From positions 2,182,741 through 2,210,924 of the forward strand of contig BFEA01000013.1 of NCBI GenBank assembly GCA_003427395.1: 28,184 nucleotides of DNA, read 5' to 3'. Both the position numbers and the translations under genes were made by a program. Positions 8,919-19,263 of the stretch are shown in pieces. A model generated the notes under the pieces. It saw nothing but the letters and a program-made list of their open reading frames with translations, was not told the DNA's origin and made no database searches. How positions within the stretch are numbered: the first letter of the stretch is position 1; the number at the start of each line of letters is the position of its first letter. Source of the stretch: Chara braunii. Its lineage: Eukaryota > Streptophyta > Charophyceae > Charales > Characeae.

Positions 8919-9860
8919 TGAAGTGCGACGGAATCCATGGTACTCACTAGACTTTAAGTTTATGACAATGTCAGTTCAGTTTATGATAATTTGTCGAAGT
9001 GTAACGGAATCCATACTAAAACCATCTCGTTTACCGTGTGATTGCATTGACTCTTCGATTAACTTTCAGTTTCTGCTTGACACAATGTCATCTAAAATTT
9101 GTCCGACTCAATGCTCAATGATATACAAAATTAATTGAAGTGTGATGCAGGCTATGAGGCCATTCACAACTTTCTCGTTGAATGTCTCATTACGTTTATC
9201 ATTCGATTGAATTTCAATGTATGACAATGACATGCCAGTTACGTCTTTTAAGTAACATAAATTATCGAAGTGCGATGGAATTCATACTTAAACCATCTAA
9301 TTTCCCGTGTGATTGCCTTAAAGTCTACTTTTCGATTGAGTTTCAATTTATGCAAGTGACACCAGTTACCTCTTTTAAAATACATAAATTATCGAATGCG
9401 ATGAAATCCATATTCGAATCATTTCGTCTACCGCGTGATTGCCTTAAAGTTACTCTTCGATTGAGTTTCAATTTATGCAAGTGACACCAGTTACGTATTT
9501 TAAGTTACATAAATTATTGATGTGTCATGAAATACATACTTAAACCATCTCGTTTATCGAGTCATTGCCTTAAAGTTACTCTTCGATTGAGTTCAAATTT
9601 ATTCAAGTCACAATGTCATGTAAAACAGTTCCGACTCAATGCTCACACAAAATTTCGGAAACTATCGATATTGTTGTTCACTATCTCATTGCATTGAGTA
9701 ATGAACTTCTCTTGAGTTTCAATTTTTCTCAATTCCATGTCAATTACCGTAACGACTTTTAAGTTACAAAATTTAAGGAAAGTGCAATGGAATCCACACT
9801 TAAATCATCATGTTCAGTACGTGATTATCGTGAATCTTTAATTCAGTTTTATTTTATGGT
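8919..9860 (+). repeat. Degenerate tandem array, period about 127 bp
   Basis: Recognisable unit starts lie near 8919, 8993, 9137, 9266 (127-bp unit), 9393 (125-bp unit), 9518 and 9778. Shared blocks are GAAGTG(C/T)GA(T/C)GGAATCCATA, TTAAACCATCTCGTTTACC, GTGATTGCCTTAAAGT, TTCGATTGAGTTTCAATTTA and TACATAAATTAT. The 9266 and 9393 copies are the most alike. Some units stay open and encode repeated ILKPSRLPCDC-like peptides in two frames. I attribute these to the repeat, not to a gene. Confidence 0.88.
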
Positions 9861-10026
9861 CTGTCAATTGCATTCTTCGGGTTCACTACTCATATCGTCA
9901 GTTTCATTCAAATCCAAAATATGGTGATTTTAACATGAAATTAATAGTTTGCGAGTACTAATTTAAAATATAATGTCCTCCTTTAACGAATAACATGTTT
10001 GGGTGCTTTATAAATTTTGAAAAGTT

Positions 10027-10310
10027 ACTTTTCATACGTAAAACGCTGCTGAAATTTTTACAAAACCATTGAGTCAATCAAATTTTGACTCTCAAAGTTC
10101 AACTTTTGTCTGAGTTTTTATCTGGCTTAGTTAGAATATGCGAAGTCTACATTTCTAGGGGAAGTGCTACCCAAATTTTTACTAAATCAGGGAGTTTGAC
10201 AAAATTTGACTTTTACTAAGTCAAAATTATTTTGAGTTTAATATTTAGCCTTGTATAAATTATGACACGACACTTTTCCTACGGGAAGCGCTACTGAAAA
10301 TTTCTTCGTT
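10027..10310 (+). repeat. Degenerate tandem array, period about 120 bp
   Basis: Three units share (C/A)(T/G)A(C/A)GGGAAG(C/T)GCTAC-(T/C)GAAATTTTTAC, near 10033, 10152 and 10276, each followed by a GAGT...TCAAATTTTGACT-like block in at least the first two. This is a different family from the 127-bp array to its left. Confidence 0.7.
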
Positions 10311-11048
10311 TCGAAGAGTTAGATTATATTAAGGTAGGACAAGTTTTGGTGATCCACCCTATACAGGGGAGATGCAACCAAATTTTTTCTTATTTCTCTA
10401 AGGTTAATGGAAGAGATATTTTTAAGATCTAGTCTTAGAGGTTTTGTGTTAGATGTGATATGGAGATTTATTCTCCATACACTTAAAGTTTAAGTGTTTG
10501 AGATTTGACTTATGTTGTATAACATGTCCCTCTTGGCCGTTTTGATCGAAGATCTGACTAGTTTATCCCGATCCTACGAGGATCATCTTCTGTTATATTT
10601 TTGTTGGTTGATCATCGACTCGTCGGCTCACGACACAACTTTGCTTACACCTGTACCTCAACTTGATGCGTTAGCCATGAGCTTTGATATGTTTCTTTGA
10701 GAGTTTCATCCGAACTTCTTTTAATGCTCATTATAAAAAACAGATGGGTTTTTATAAAAAGTTGGACAATGGTTGGGGCTTGAGTTTGTGAGGCGTGGTG
10801 TGAGTTACAGAGAACAGTAAAGTTAACCACATTGGTGTATGGGCTTTCGTATGTTCATGTGTTTGATGAAAGTTAGTATTTTTGAGCCTTTGTTCGAGTC
10901 TTACCTTGGAGGCAGTGACAATGACAACCATGGGTCGGATGATCTACATACCCGATTGGTTTTTCCTCCCTTCTTTTATTTTATCCCGAATTCTGATAAT
11001 ATGGGTACTGGGATGCTTGTTTATGTTATTGATTGATTCCGCTCGTTA
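10311..11048. other. Unassigned stretch before the right inverted arm
   Basis: AT-leaning sequence with short open frames only (for example 10512-10700 and 10839-11036 on plus). Neither product is recognised and I see no supporting splice or start context. Possibly the inner, non-coding part of the putative transposon. Confidence 0.4.
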
Positions 11049-11490
11049 ATATGTTTTACAGCTGAACGTTGAAGTCTACGGCGGTCGTCAAAGTCAAACC
11101 CCTTGACTTTTCTCCAACCCTCTGGATGATGGAGTTTGTCTCCATGACCATAAGGGTAGACCACCACGACAGGGTAAGACTCTTCTACCACCCACTCTCC
11201 GGTAGGTGCAAGGGAGTGGTCCTCAAGCGCTTTGGCAGTTGTCTAGCGTCAAGAGATTAATCCCTCAAGGAGTGTGTTAGTCGACACTTGAGTGTCGATT
11301 GCGACCCTCGAAACTACTGAGGGTCACACGATTATGGGTACTGCATAGTACACCATCATTGTGACTACTTGCGTATTCAGGCATGGTTGGTTGATATGAG
11401 TACGCCTGCGTCCGCGCGATATTTATTATGAGTCTCACGCTCGACGCTCAACCGATTTTGTGTCAAAAGGTTATAGGTTGGATACTAAAG
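11049..11490 (-). mobile_element. Right arm of the long diverged inverted repeat
   Basis: The reverse complement of this segment aligns with 3650-4092 on plus (about 77% over the best 70 bp, lower elsewhere, with small indels). It contains TCGACACTTGAGTGTCGA (11281-11298), an 8-bp-stem palindrome whose weaker counterpart is at 3857-3874 in the left arm. The conserved hairpin inside both arms could be a protein-binding or folding site. The outward limit is uncertain. Confidence 0.7.
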
Positions 11491-11591
11491 GGACTAGGAG
11501 GGTTTTGTTTTGTGTGAGTGATCCGACTTTTTGTTTTGGAGTGGAGTAACGCGTGGTAAGAAGGATATGTCATAGTCAACCGACGACGAGT

Positions 11592-11620
11592 CGCACTTGG
11601 GACTTCATCCCTCAAGTGCG
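11592..11620. repeat. 29-bp hairpin just outside the right arm
   Basis: CGCACTTGGG and CCTCAAGTGCG form a stem of about 10 bp with one mismatch around a 9-base centre. An imperfect hairpin is found at a broadly similar distance outside the left arm (about 3488-3523), which may indicate that the arms extend further than their sequence identity shows. Confidence 0.75.
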
Positions 11621-11976
11621 TCAGCTTGTGTACGGGTCTGATAGAGGAGTGAAACCACGTGTAACCCTTATGCTACAGCGTACGAGAAAACACCCTCGGC
11701 TGGTCCACCTCTGTGATTCCATGTAAAAACTTTCGTACGGTGGATTGGTAGCTTGGTGGGGATACGCCCACCTAAGGGATGGTGACAACTCCCACAGGTA
11801 GAGGTAAGTTGTACCTCGTGTGACTTTATCCTGTCGTAGGAGTTCACGAGAGTTATTGTTGGCGTACTCGTCCAGAGCGGCAACGCAACACGACGAAGTC
11901 GTGTTGAATCTTGCGTGACGCGGCCGGGAGGGCCCCCTCTCTTCAGGGGACCGTGCGCTTGACAGCAGGATTCTGG

Positions 11977-11984
11977 CTTTTATA
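11977..11984 (-). promoter_or_regulatory. TATA-box-like motif TATAAAAG
   Basis: A perfect TATAAAAG on the minus strand lies in a GC-richer stretch about 0.5 kb outside the right arm. It would drive transcription leftward, towards the arm. No initiator or transcript can be seen, and chance occurrence is possible. The surrounding 11491-12142 holds short minus-strand open frames that I do not support as genes. Confidence 0.3.
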
Positions 11985-12142
11985 GGGCAGTCCCGAAATG
12001 TATTGCACTCACGAGTGACTTGCATGCAATAGTTCAAATAGGGAAGCACATCTGTAAAATTTGTATCAGCACTTAGGGTTTATTTGCGACATCATTTGGT
12101 CTCGACGTCCCCCTCTTTGACACAGATGATGTTATTTCGATT

Positions 12143-12249
12143 ATCGTCCAGCAGATGCTTAGCTAGCATGGCGTTCATTCAGTCACCGTGCAACAGGTGC
12201 TTAGCTAGCATGACGTTCATTCAATCACCGTCTAGCAGGTGCTTAACTA
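12143..12249 (+). repeat. Tandem repeat, 42-bp period, about 2.5 copies
   Basis: ACCGT-(G/C)-(C/T)A-(A/G)CAGGTGCTTAGC and TAGCATG(G/A)CGTTCATTCA recur with starts at about 12143, 12185 and 12227. The last copy is truncated. Confidence 0.93.
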
Positions 12250-12837
12250 TCGGGTAAGCTATCTTGCATAATAAGGACTTCCTTTTGCCCATGAGTCACG
12301 ACCAGAGGAGGAACAAACTTAAGGAACCATGTCAGAGTTGGCTCAATCTTCATAACCAGCTTATTTAGCTTCAAAAGAAAAAAAAATGAGTATTTGAAAG
12401 CGAGTTTATGACATACATTTACATATAACAACAGTTTATAAACAGTTTATAAATTATTTGAGGGAGAGGTTCACGTATATATACATGAAGCCAATCAGTC
12501 AGGTTTGGACAAACATTGATCATGTTCTCTGTGTTGGTATAACTATTTTAAACTATATACAAATAGTTTAACAACAATTGATTTTGTGTTGAAAATTCCT
12601 CTGATGTGTTGAAAATCTGTTGATAAACAGTTGATATCCTGTTGAAATCATGTTGGAATAATATGGTTGTGAAGTATATTAAAAATTGAATATATTCAGG
12701 CTGAAAAAAACGTTCAGTATTCCATTATAGCATTGTTTGCATAGTATCCTTACGTGTTTATGATGTGTTGTTCATGTTGACGATATTGAAAACCAACTTC
12801 CTTATATTTATGAATCTAATAGATTTACATAAGTCTT
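12250..12837. other. AT-rich stretch with a TGTTGA-rich segment at 12560-12665
   Basis: No gene is supported. Around 12560-12665, TGTTGAAAAT, CTGTTGA and CTGTTGAAAT recur at short, irregular spacing. This is reminiscent of the stronger TTGTTG-rich repeat at 24680-24800. Confidence 0.55.
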
Positions 12838-12873
12838 TTTTTTTTTTTTCTCCTCTTTTTTCTTTGTTTTTTT

Positions 12874-12907
<34 letters not shown>
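12838..12907. repeat. Poly-T and (CT)n tract
   Basis: T-runs (12837-12850 and 12864-12875) followed by about 14 CT units (12877-12907). Confidence 0.95.
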
Positions 12908-12910
<3 letters not shown>

Positions 12911-13202
12911 AGAAAGATGTAACGAAGTTTGTTTCTCATAACACAAAATCACACACATTCTCTAGAATACTTACCATGGTTATTGCAAACTTCTTATTTA
13001 GGTGCAGTTGAATAAGTATAACATCAAATCGATATGTGTTTGTCTCGCAGCATAATTCTGCAACTGTAGAGTTCATGGATAAACAACAAAGGTAGATAAT
13101 ATTTTCTAAAGTAAGTAAGAACTCACTTTTTGTAATCAGGTAAGTGAAATTTTATTTTTTTTATATCTTTGTTTCTTAAAAACATTGACAGACGCTTTGG
13201 GA

Positions 13203-14195
13203 GCATATTATTTTTTTAATTGTGAAGTATGAATAACTCTATTGTTTGAAGCAATTTTTCTTTTAGTCGGTTGGTGCCTACATTTATGTGTTACAATGAC
13301 TATGGTAAGCCATAAGATAGTATGCACCTACCGACCATATACGCAAACACTGGTAGATACGTGATAGTAAAAGATTGAGGATTATTATAAAATTAAAATG
13401 TAATATCCTTTATGATAAATGTTTAATGGTGATGACAAAGCATATTATTTTTCCAATTGTAAAGTGTAAATAACTCTTTGGTTTCATTCGATACTTCTTG
13501 TGGTCGGTTGATGCCTACATTTACGTGTTGCAATAAATTTTGCTAAGCCATAAAATAATATGCACCTACTGGCCTCATAAAAAAACATTGTTAGATACGT
13601 GAGAGGAGACTTACGATGATTAAAATATATGAGCATAATATTTTTTTCTGAGAAGTTCTTAATACCGATGACGTTTATATAAATATATCGTCACAAATAG
13701 AGTACAAATTTTTGTGACAATATACCGATGACGTTTGTTGTCCTCTTCTCTCTCTCTGCCTACGGTTTACCAGGCAAATCTGTTTGTGACGATATATATA
13801 TATATATAAGTCGATGAAACTCCGATGAAACAATTTGTCACTACCCCCAACAGATTACCGTGTAGTTCTATTTTATGATACATATATATATATATACGAT
13901 ATATATATAGATATATATATATTACAATGTATAAATTATGAACGTTTTGCAAAAGAAAAATAAAATGAAACTGTGCAACTACAATTTTTGCTATAAAGGG
14001 ATACCATGCGACATTTCTTATGTTCGTTTGATGTCTAAATTTATGAACTAAAATAGATACATTATGCCATAAAAGAATGTGCATATACCCACCTTATGTG
14101 CAAACATAGTTATACACGTAATAAAAGACAAGGAAATATTATAAAATAAGAACGTAATATCATTTATGAAAAATGCTTAACATTGACGATGTTCA
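13203..14195 (+). repeat. Degenerate tandem repeat, about 238-bp unit, three copies with an insertion
   Basis: Copies 1 (from 13203) and 2 (from 13440) share GCATATTATTTTT, AATAACTCT, GTCGGTTG(G/A)TGCCTACATTTA, (T/C)AAGCCATAA(A/G)ATA, TATGCACCTAC and TAGATACGTGA at a constant offset of 237-238. A third, more diverged copy covers about 13950-14195 (matched at GCCATAA near 14066, TGTGCATATACCCACC and ATAATATCATTTATGA). Some 280 extra bp (about 13663-13945) lie between copies 2 and 3. Confidence 0.82.
13663..13945. mobile_element. Possible small insertion with inverted GTGACAAA motifs and (TA)n
   Basis: This stretch interrupts the 238-bp array. It has TACCGATGACGTTT twice (13663 and 13723), an 8-bp-stem hairpin GTCACAAA (13690-13697) / TTTGTGAC (13711-13718), further GTGAC/GTCAC copies near 13785 and 13833, and (TA)n tracts. 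Motifs of the CGTCACAAA type are common in subterminal parts of plant CACTA-like or miniature elements, as I recall. Ends and target duplication are not resolved. Confidence 0.4.
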
Positions 14196-14229
14196 GCTAT
14201 ATTTATCGATATATATATATATATATAGG
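14196..14229. repeat. (TA)n tract at the left end of the foldback element
   Basis: About 11 TA units ending at 14227. With the tracts at 14953-14972 and 15743-15754 it marks the left, middle and right boundaries of the two inverted elements. Confidence 0.9.
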
Positions 14230-14493
14230 ATAACTGGCGTTCGGGACGGGCTGAACGCCCGAACCCGAACGCCCGAACGTATGGGACCCCTTGGTGACGC
14301 GTTCGGTCGTTCAGCCTGAATGCGGACCTAAAAAAAAAAAAAAAAAAAAACAATCGTCAAAAAAATCTGAAAAAAACATATGTTATGGAGAAAAATACAT
14401 TGAACAAGATTTGCCTGAGCATAACATCTAAATTCCTCACCAAATTTGAAAAAACAGTAAAATATAAAAAATAAATACTCATAATAAAAAAAA

Positions 14494-14524
<31 letters not shown>

Positions 14525-14962
14525 GCACGAGCACATTTTCGACACAGCCATCTTTGGCAATTTTTCATTTTTGTTTGGCATAGCTAAATACCCTGAAAAT
14601 TTACAGATGTGTACTTCACATCATGCACAACCCACTAAAAAATTTTCAAAAAATAATAAAAAAAGTAAAAAGTGAAAAAAAAAATGGGCGAGCACGTTTT
14701 GACACCACCATCTTTGGAGATTTTTAATTCCTATTTGGCTGAGCCAAATGACTTGAAAATTCATAGGCAGGTCCCTCACGTCATAGAGAACTCACAAAAA
14801 AAAAATGCAAAAAACAATAATTATTTTTAGGCCCCGAAATAATTTTTGGCGGGGGTCGAACGCCGTCGGGTTTGGACCCAGTACGGGACCCCGAACGCCC
14901 ATACGTACGGAAGTCTACCCCGGGACCTCCGTACGTACGGGCTGGTGACCCTGTATATATAT
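14230..14962 (+). mobile_element. TA-targeted terminal-inverted-repeat element, copy A (left half of a foldback)
   Basis: The outer end GGCGTTCGGGACGG (14236) is followed by GAACGCCC/CCGAAC sub-repeats. A-rich sequence with a (TAA)n tract (14490-14521) comes next, then two direct copies of a module of about 110 bp containing CATCTTTGG(C/A)-(G/A)ATTTTT (about 14520-14635 and 14688-14800). A GC-rich inner end reaches CCGTACGTACGG and CTGTATA. The inner end read outward (TATACAGGGTCACCAG) resembles the outer end of copy B (TATACAGCGTTGTTGG). Each half is therefore itself bounded by short inverted repeats abutting TA, as in Tc1/mariner-type miniature elements. No transposase is encoded. Confidence 0.75.
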
Positions 14963-15745
14963 ATATATATACAGAGTTGCCAGGCCGAACGTACGGAGGC
15001 CCCTAAGATGACCCATGAATGTTCGGGCGTTCGGGTCCCCGTACGGGCCCGAACTCGAAGGGGTTCGGTCCCCGCAAAATATTATTTTGGTACCTAAAAA
15101 TATATTTTTTTTTCTGATGTTTTTTTTTGTGAGTTCTCTGTTATGTAAGCTACATGTCTCTCAATTTTAAAGTTATTCTATAGAGCCAAACAATAATGAA
15201 AAATCGGCAAAGATGGTGATGTCAAAACTTGCTTTCCCACTTACTAATTTGTTTTTTTTTTTTTTCACTTTTTGTTTTCCCTTTATTTCGGGGCCTGAAA
15301 AAAATTATTATTTTTTCAAATTTTATATGTGGATTTCTCTGTTATCTACGATATATATGTATAAAATTTCATGGCATTTGACAAAGCCAAAAAAAATTGA
15401 AAAATCGCCAAAGACGGCGGTGTCAAAAACTTGCTCGCCCACGCAATAATTTCATTCTCGTTTTTTTTTCTTCTTATTTTCATTAAATATTATTTATTTT
15501 TCGTATTTGATTCTATTTTCAAACTTGGTAAGGAATTTGGATGTACTGTTGAGGCAAATGTTGTTAACTTTATTCTTCTGCATGACATATGTTTTTTGCA
15601 GAATTTTTGGAAACTTTTGTGTTTTTTTTTTTTTTTTTTTTTTTTCGGCGTTCGGCTGAACGTCCGAACGCGTCGAGAGGGGGTCCCAAACGTGCGGGCG
15701 TTCGGGTTCGGGTGTTCGGTCCGTCCCGAACGCCAACAACGCTGT
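14963..15745 (-). mobile_element. TA-targeted terminal-inverted-repeat element, copy B (right half of the foldback)
   Basis: This is the reverse-complement counterpart of copy A. Its outer 88 bp (15646-15734) match 14236-14323 at about 85% by eye. It also holds two copies of the 110-bp module in reverse orientation (about 15130-15240 and 15332-15445), with GCCAAAGA(C/T)GG and TGTCAAAACTTGC matching copy A. The two halves meet at a perfect palindrome CTG(TA)9CAG-like centre (14951-14974). A long poly-T (15621-15645) corresponds to the poly-A of copy A. Confidence 0.75.
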
Positions 15746-16080
15746 ATATATATACATTTGTCAATATGTTAATTCTCGAAATTTTAAAAACTAAACATAA
15801 GTAATAACAATAAGTTTTTCTCGATCATTACCACAAAATTATTGCTAACAACACAGTTTGAAGACGTTTCTTAACTCATCGATATATGCATACACGTCAA
15901 GGTAAAACAAACAATTTTCTGGCAGAGAACTTCTGTTAACAAAAAATCTAGCTCATAAACTTTCCGTTCAAATTAATGCATTTCAGTCTAAATCTGAGTA
16001 TTTTTATCCCATTATCTTCGTTTTTTTGTAAATCGGATTGAAATTATCAGTTAAATTGAAAGTTTGGGATAAATTTTGAA
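15746..16080. other. AT-rich stretch, nothing assignable
   Basis: No supported open frame, RNA gene or clear repeat. Confidence 0.5.
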
Positions 16081-16400
16081 ACATTTCAAATAGACTCAAA
16101 ATGCTAAATGGAGTAAAATTTAAAATTTAGACAAAAATTTGAACTAATTTTAAACTGAGATTCCACCAAAAGTATTTCAAAAAAATAATTTAATTTGGAC
16201 TGAAATTTTACTGAAAATACTCGATTTAAACAAAAATTGTAATAAAGTTTTAGATGTAGACAAAAAATTTGATAGAAAATTAGAAAAATGGATAGAATGT
16301 AAACCAAGATTGTAGCTGAAATTTCACCTGACGTACTCAAATTGAACTAAAATTAGATTGCAATTTTCAGATATGGACAAAAACTTGGGCTTAAATTCCA
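16081..16400. repeat. Degenerate A-rich repeats of an ATTTAGACAAAAATTTGAACT-like type
   Basis: Variants of TAGACAAAAA(A)TTTGA, TGAAATTT(T/C)AC and ACTAAAATT recur at irregular spacing of roughly 60-110 bp. The pattern looks like an old tandem array, but unit edges are unclear. Confidence 0.45.
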
Positions 16401-17929
16401 CTAATTTTTTTAGAGAATCGTGGACCATACAAACAACTCATAACTTCACATATGCTGATCAATGATCATTATTTTGCGTATTTACTAATCGCGAAGTCAA
16501 AAAATTGTTTGATGAAAATAATAATAATAAAGAGAATAATATATATATATATATACCTATAACTTGGTGAAAACAAACTAAAAGAAATGCAAGATCCTAC
16601 AACGTTATATAATAATTCAACTTGCAAATTGCACCTCCGGACAACACTCGTGAACTTGTGTATATAATTGTGTTTGTACATGTATGCATGTATGTGTACG
16701 TGTGTAAGAGACAGAGAGAAAGATATAGAAAGAGAGGGGATAGGAAGATCAAGGGAAAGAAAAAAAAAAAAAAATGGTGATGATAGAGAGAGGGAGAGAG
16801 AGAAAAAAAAAATAATAATAAAAATAAAAAAATAAGTTTACATTTGCAGCTAGTAAGTAACAACTTCAATAGGCTCCTTAGCTATAACAAAACTTTATGA
16901 TTCCTACAATAAACCAATTTAACTAAACAAAGTCTTCCCCTCTAAATTTTGGTGAATCAATTCTACAAGAGCGCATTCACCTTGCGAAAGGTGGACACGC
17001 GCACTCAATACATCTATAAAGTAAAATAGTTTTTGTTGCTCCACAACTAAAGTAACTAACAATTCAACTCAAATACTTTAAATGTGTGCGAAAGAGAGTG
17101 CACGCATAAATCAGAGATCCTAAGACGGTGCAAACAAAAACAAGGAGGGAGAGAGAAACTAGAAAGAAATTGTAAAATTGACTAAAAAATTATTTTTTTT
17201 CCTGCTTCTGCCTTAACTGCAATAATTTTTGTAACGTCCTTCTACTACTATCTATGGTGAGGGAACATTCTTCCATCAACTATGCTAGGGGATTTTTCCC
17301 ATTCAGCTGACATTCGCAATTTTTATCCGCCAGATGTCGGCTGTCTTAGGGCTTGGACTTGCATAACTGCTGCCACAACAAAAAACAACAGAAGGAATCT
17401 GCATAATCAACATCACTTTAAAATAAGGGTTTCGTGAATGATATAATTATCAAGGTGGTGTGCGTGTGAAGAAGACCCGATGTGTCATTTACCGCCTTGC
17501 CAACGTGAAAATAAACATTTCCAGATAGTGTGATGATAATTATAGAATGGATGACCATACGCAAGGAAGCAAAGAGCAGTATAAGGTGTGACGTTCTTGT
17601 TTTTGCATGGATGTCACAGATAGGGGTTCATGCAGCCGCTCACAGTGGAGAGAGAAACTGTCACACCCCAATATTATCCATCCCTGTTAAGATGAACGTT
17701 AAGATAGTTTTTTACGACCAAAACAAAAATGTCAATCTCATGATTCCTTCCCGCTAAATAGATGCAAGGCCGATACCATTTGAAAAACTTTATTGTGGAA
17801 TATGTATAACAACAAGCTGGTATGCGGTGCTTATAGCAACAAGCAGGTGTCCACCACAACTACATCCCGAACACACACCTGCTCACATTCCTGGTCTTCC
17901 TCTGCGACCTTCCTCCTCCCTCTCGGGTA
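16401..17929. other. Intergenic AT-rich DNA with purine-rich and (TA)n tracts
   Basis: Contains (TA)n at 16538-16555 and a GA-rich, A-rich stretch at 16708-16835 (runs of AGAGAG and poly-A). Only short open frames are present. Near 17805-17860, AACAAGC(T/A)GGT(A/G) occurs twice. I do not support any gene here. Confidence 0.5.
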
Positions 17930-19200
17930 CCTCAGCCTACCCCCCCTCCTCCTCTAACATCTATGTAACTCAACAATAAAAAAAAAAAAACACCTTGCAC
18001 ATAAAAAAAACGCAAGTTCACCTCCCGATTTCAGATCACGGTCTTCTCTCTAGTAAGCATGGAACACGTATATGGCGTGACTGTGTGACCAAGGTAAAAA
18101 AAAAAAAAAAACAGGGTTAGAAATCGCCACAACTCAGTCTTTGGTTCAGGCAGGCCGTTCTATGTGGGTTGAACGCTATCGTGTGGCATGAGTGATAGTA
18201 TGTGGACTAGGCAGTATCATGTGTAACGGGCAGCACCATGCGGAGCATGTCATACTAAATGTATTAAAGGGACCGGATAGTAGTGACACACACACTCACA
18301 CACACACATATAGTATCCTAAAAAAATAAATGTGCACTTGGATACAACATGTCTCTTAGCCTTATGGACTGGTCGATGTTAAATTGCTTGCATGGTACTG
18401 TGGGTTGGATGAAAGCATGTGGACCAGGTGGTCAACGTGGGGTGTGGAATACTATGTGGACTGAAAGGTATCAACACACTCACTTAGGATTAGTGGTAGG
18501 TAGGTAGTGAATGTGAATTGAAAAAAATTGAAAGATGATGAAAAATTTGTGTAAAAAAAAAATAACAATCATTTGTTCTCATTTTTTCTACGCTCAAGGT
18601 AACTTATACGAAAAGAGTCAGAAAAGATAGTGAAGAAGAATCATTTTAACGGTTATATAGAGATAAAGTTATTCGGGATAGAAAGAGTAAACCTTAGGAA
18701 ATGCTGAATCAGATTAATTTTGTTTTTATTATACGCATGACTTTTTTTTTCGGTAGTCATTAAATTTCTTCACTTCAAAATATAATAGTTCTTGACATGT
18801 AGACATGTGAGAGGTAGAAAGAGGACAATCATTTTCTTCTCAAATATGCAAAATCAATCTTCTTTTTAAACATCCCTTTACCTACCCGCACATCACACAA
18901 AACAAACAGATTCAAAGAGATTCACTGCAACTCCATACCCAAGTCAAACCTTTCAATACACATGCAAACACACATTTCCTTTGCCTTTTCAACAAACATT
19001 CAATGAATAGGGTCAAACAAGTGTGGGGCCACACAGGTGTAAAAAGAAGTTTGCAAAATTCAACTGACCTTGACTGAAGTTCGAATCGACTTACTCAAGA
19101 AAACCGAGATAATGTTTTAATGAAATAGAAGATTAACCGTCGTTAAAAATCAAAATGCGCGAGGAACAATCAAACAAGTTGTGGTCCTTTCGACCGATTA
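17930..19200. other. Intergenic DNA with degenerate TATGTGGA/CATGTGG-rich segment
   Basis: Between about 18155 and 18480, short variants of CTATGTGG, GTATGTGGACT, CATGCGG and CATGTGGACCAGG recur irregularly, suggesting an old minisatellite. A-runs occur near 17977, 18097 and 18551, and a short CA tract near 18286-18309. No gene is supported. Confidence 0.45.
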
Positions 19201-19215
19201 ATGACTCACGGTAGG

Positions 19216-19263
19216 GTTCTCAAAATTAGATAACCCTCGAAGAGGGTGTTCTCAAAATTAAAT
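19216..19263 (+). repeat. Short direct repeat GTTCTCAAAATTA
   Basis: GGTTCTCAAAATTAGAT (about 19214-19230) and TGTTCTCAAAATTAAAT (about 19247-19263) flank CCTCGAAGAGG, an 11-bp palindrome. A CACGTG hexamer lies just to the right (19266-19271). Confidence 0.7.

Noticed and set aside
9182-9484. Open frame with repeated PCDCLK-like peptides
   Set aside because: It lies wholly in the 127-bp tandem array, and neighbouring units are open in other frames. It follows from the repeat.
9266-9517. CRISPR-like spaced repeats
   Set aside because: The units are about 126 bp with diffuse similarity and no short repeat with unique spacers, and the context is eukaryotic.
11621-12049. Minus-strand open frame of 142 codons with a TATA-like motif inside
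   Set aside because: It starts at GTG, has no recognisable domain, and the TATA motif lies within the frame. It is more likely non-coding repeat flank.
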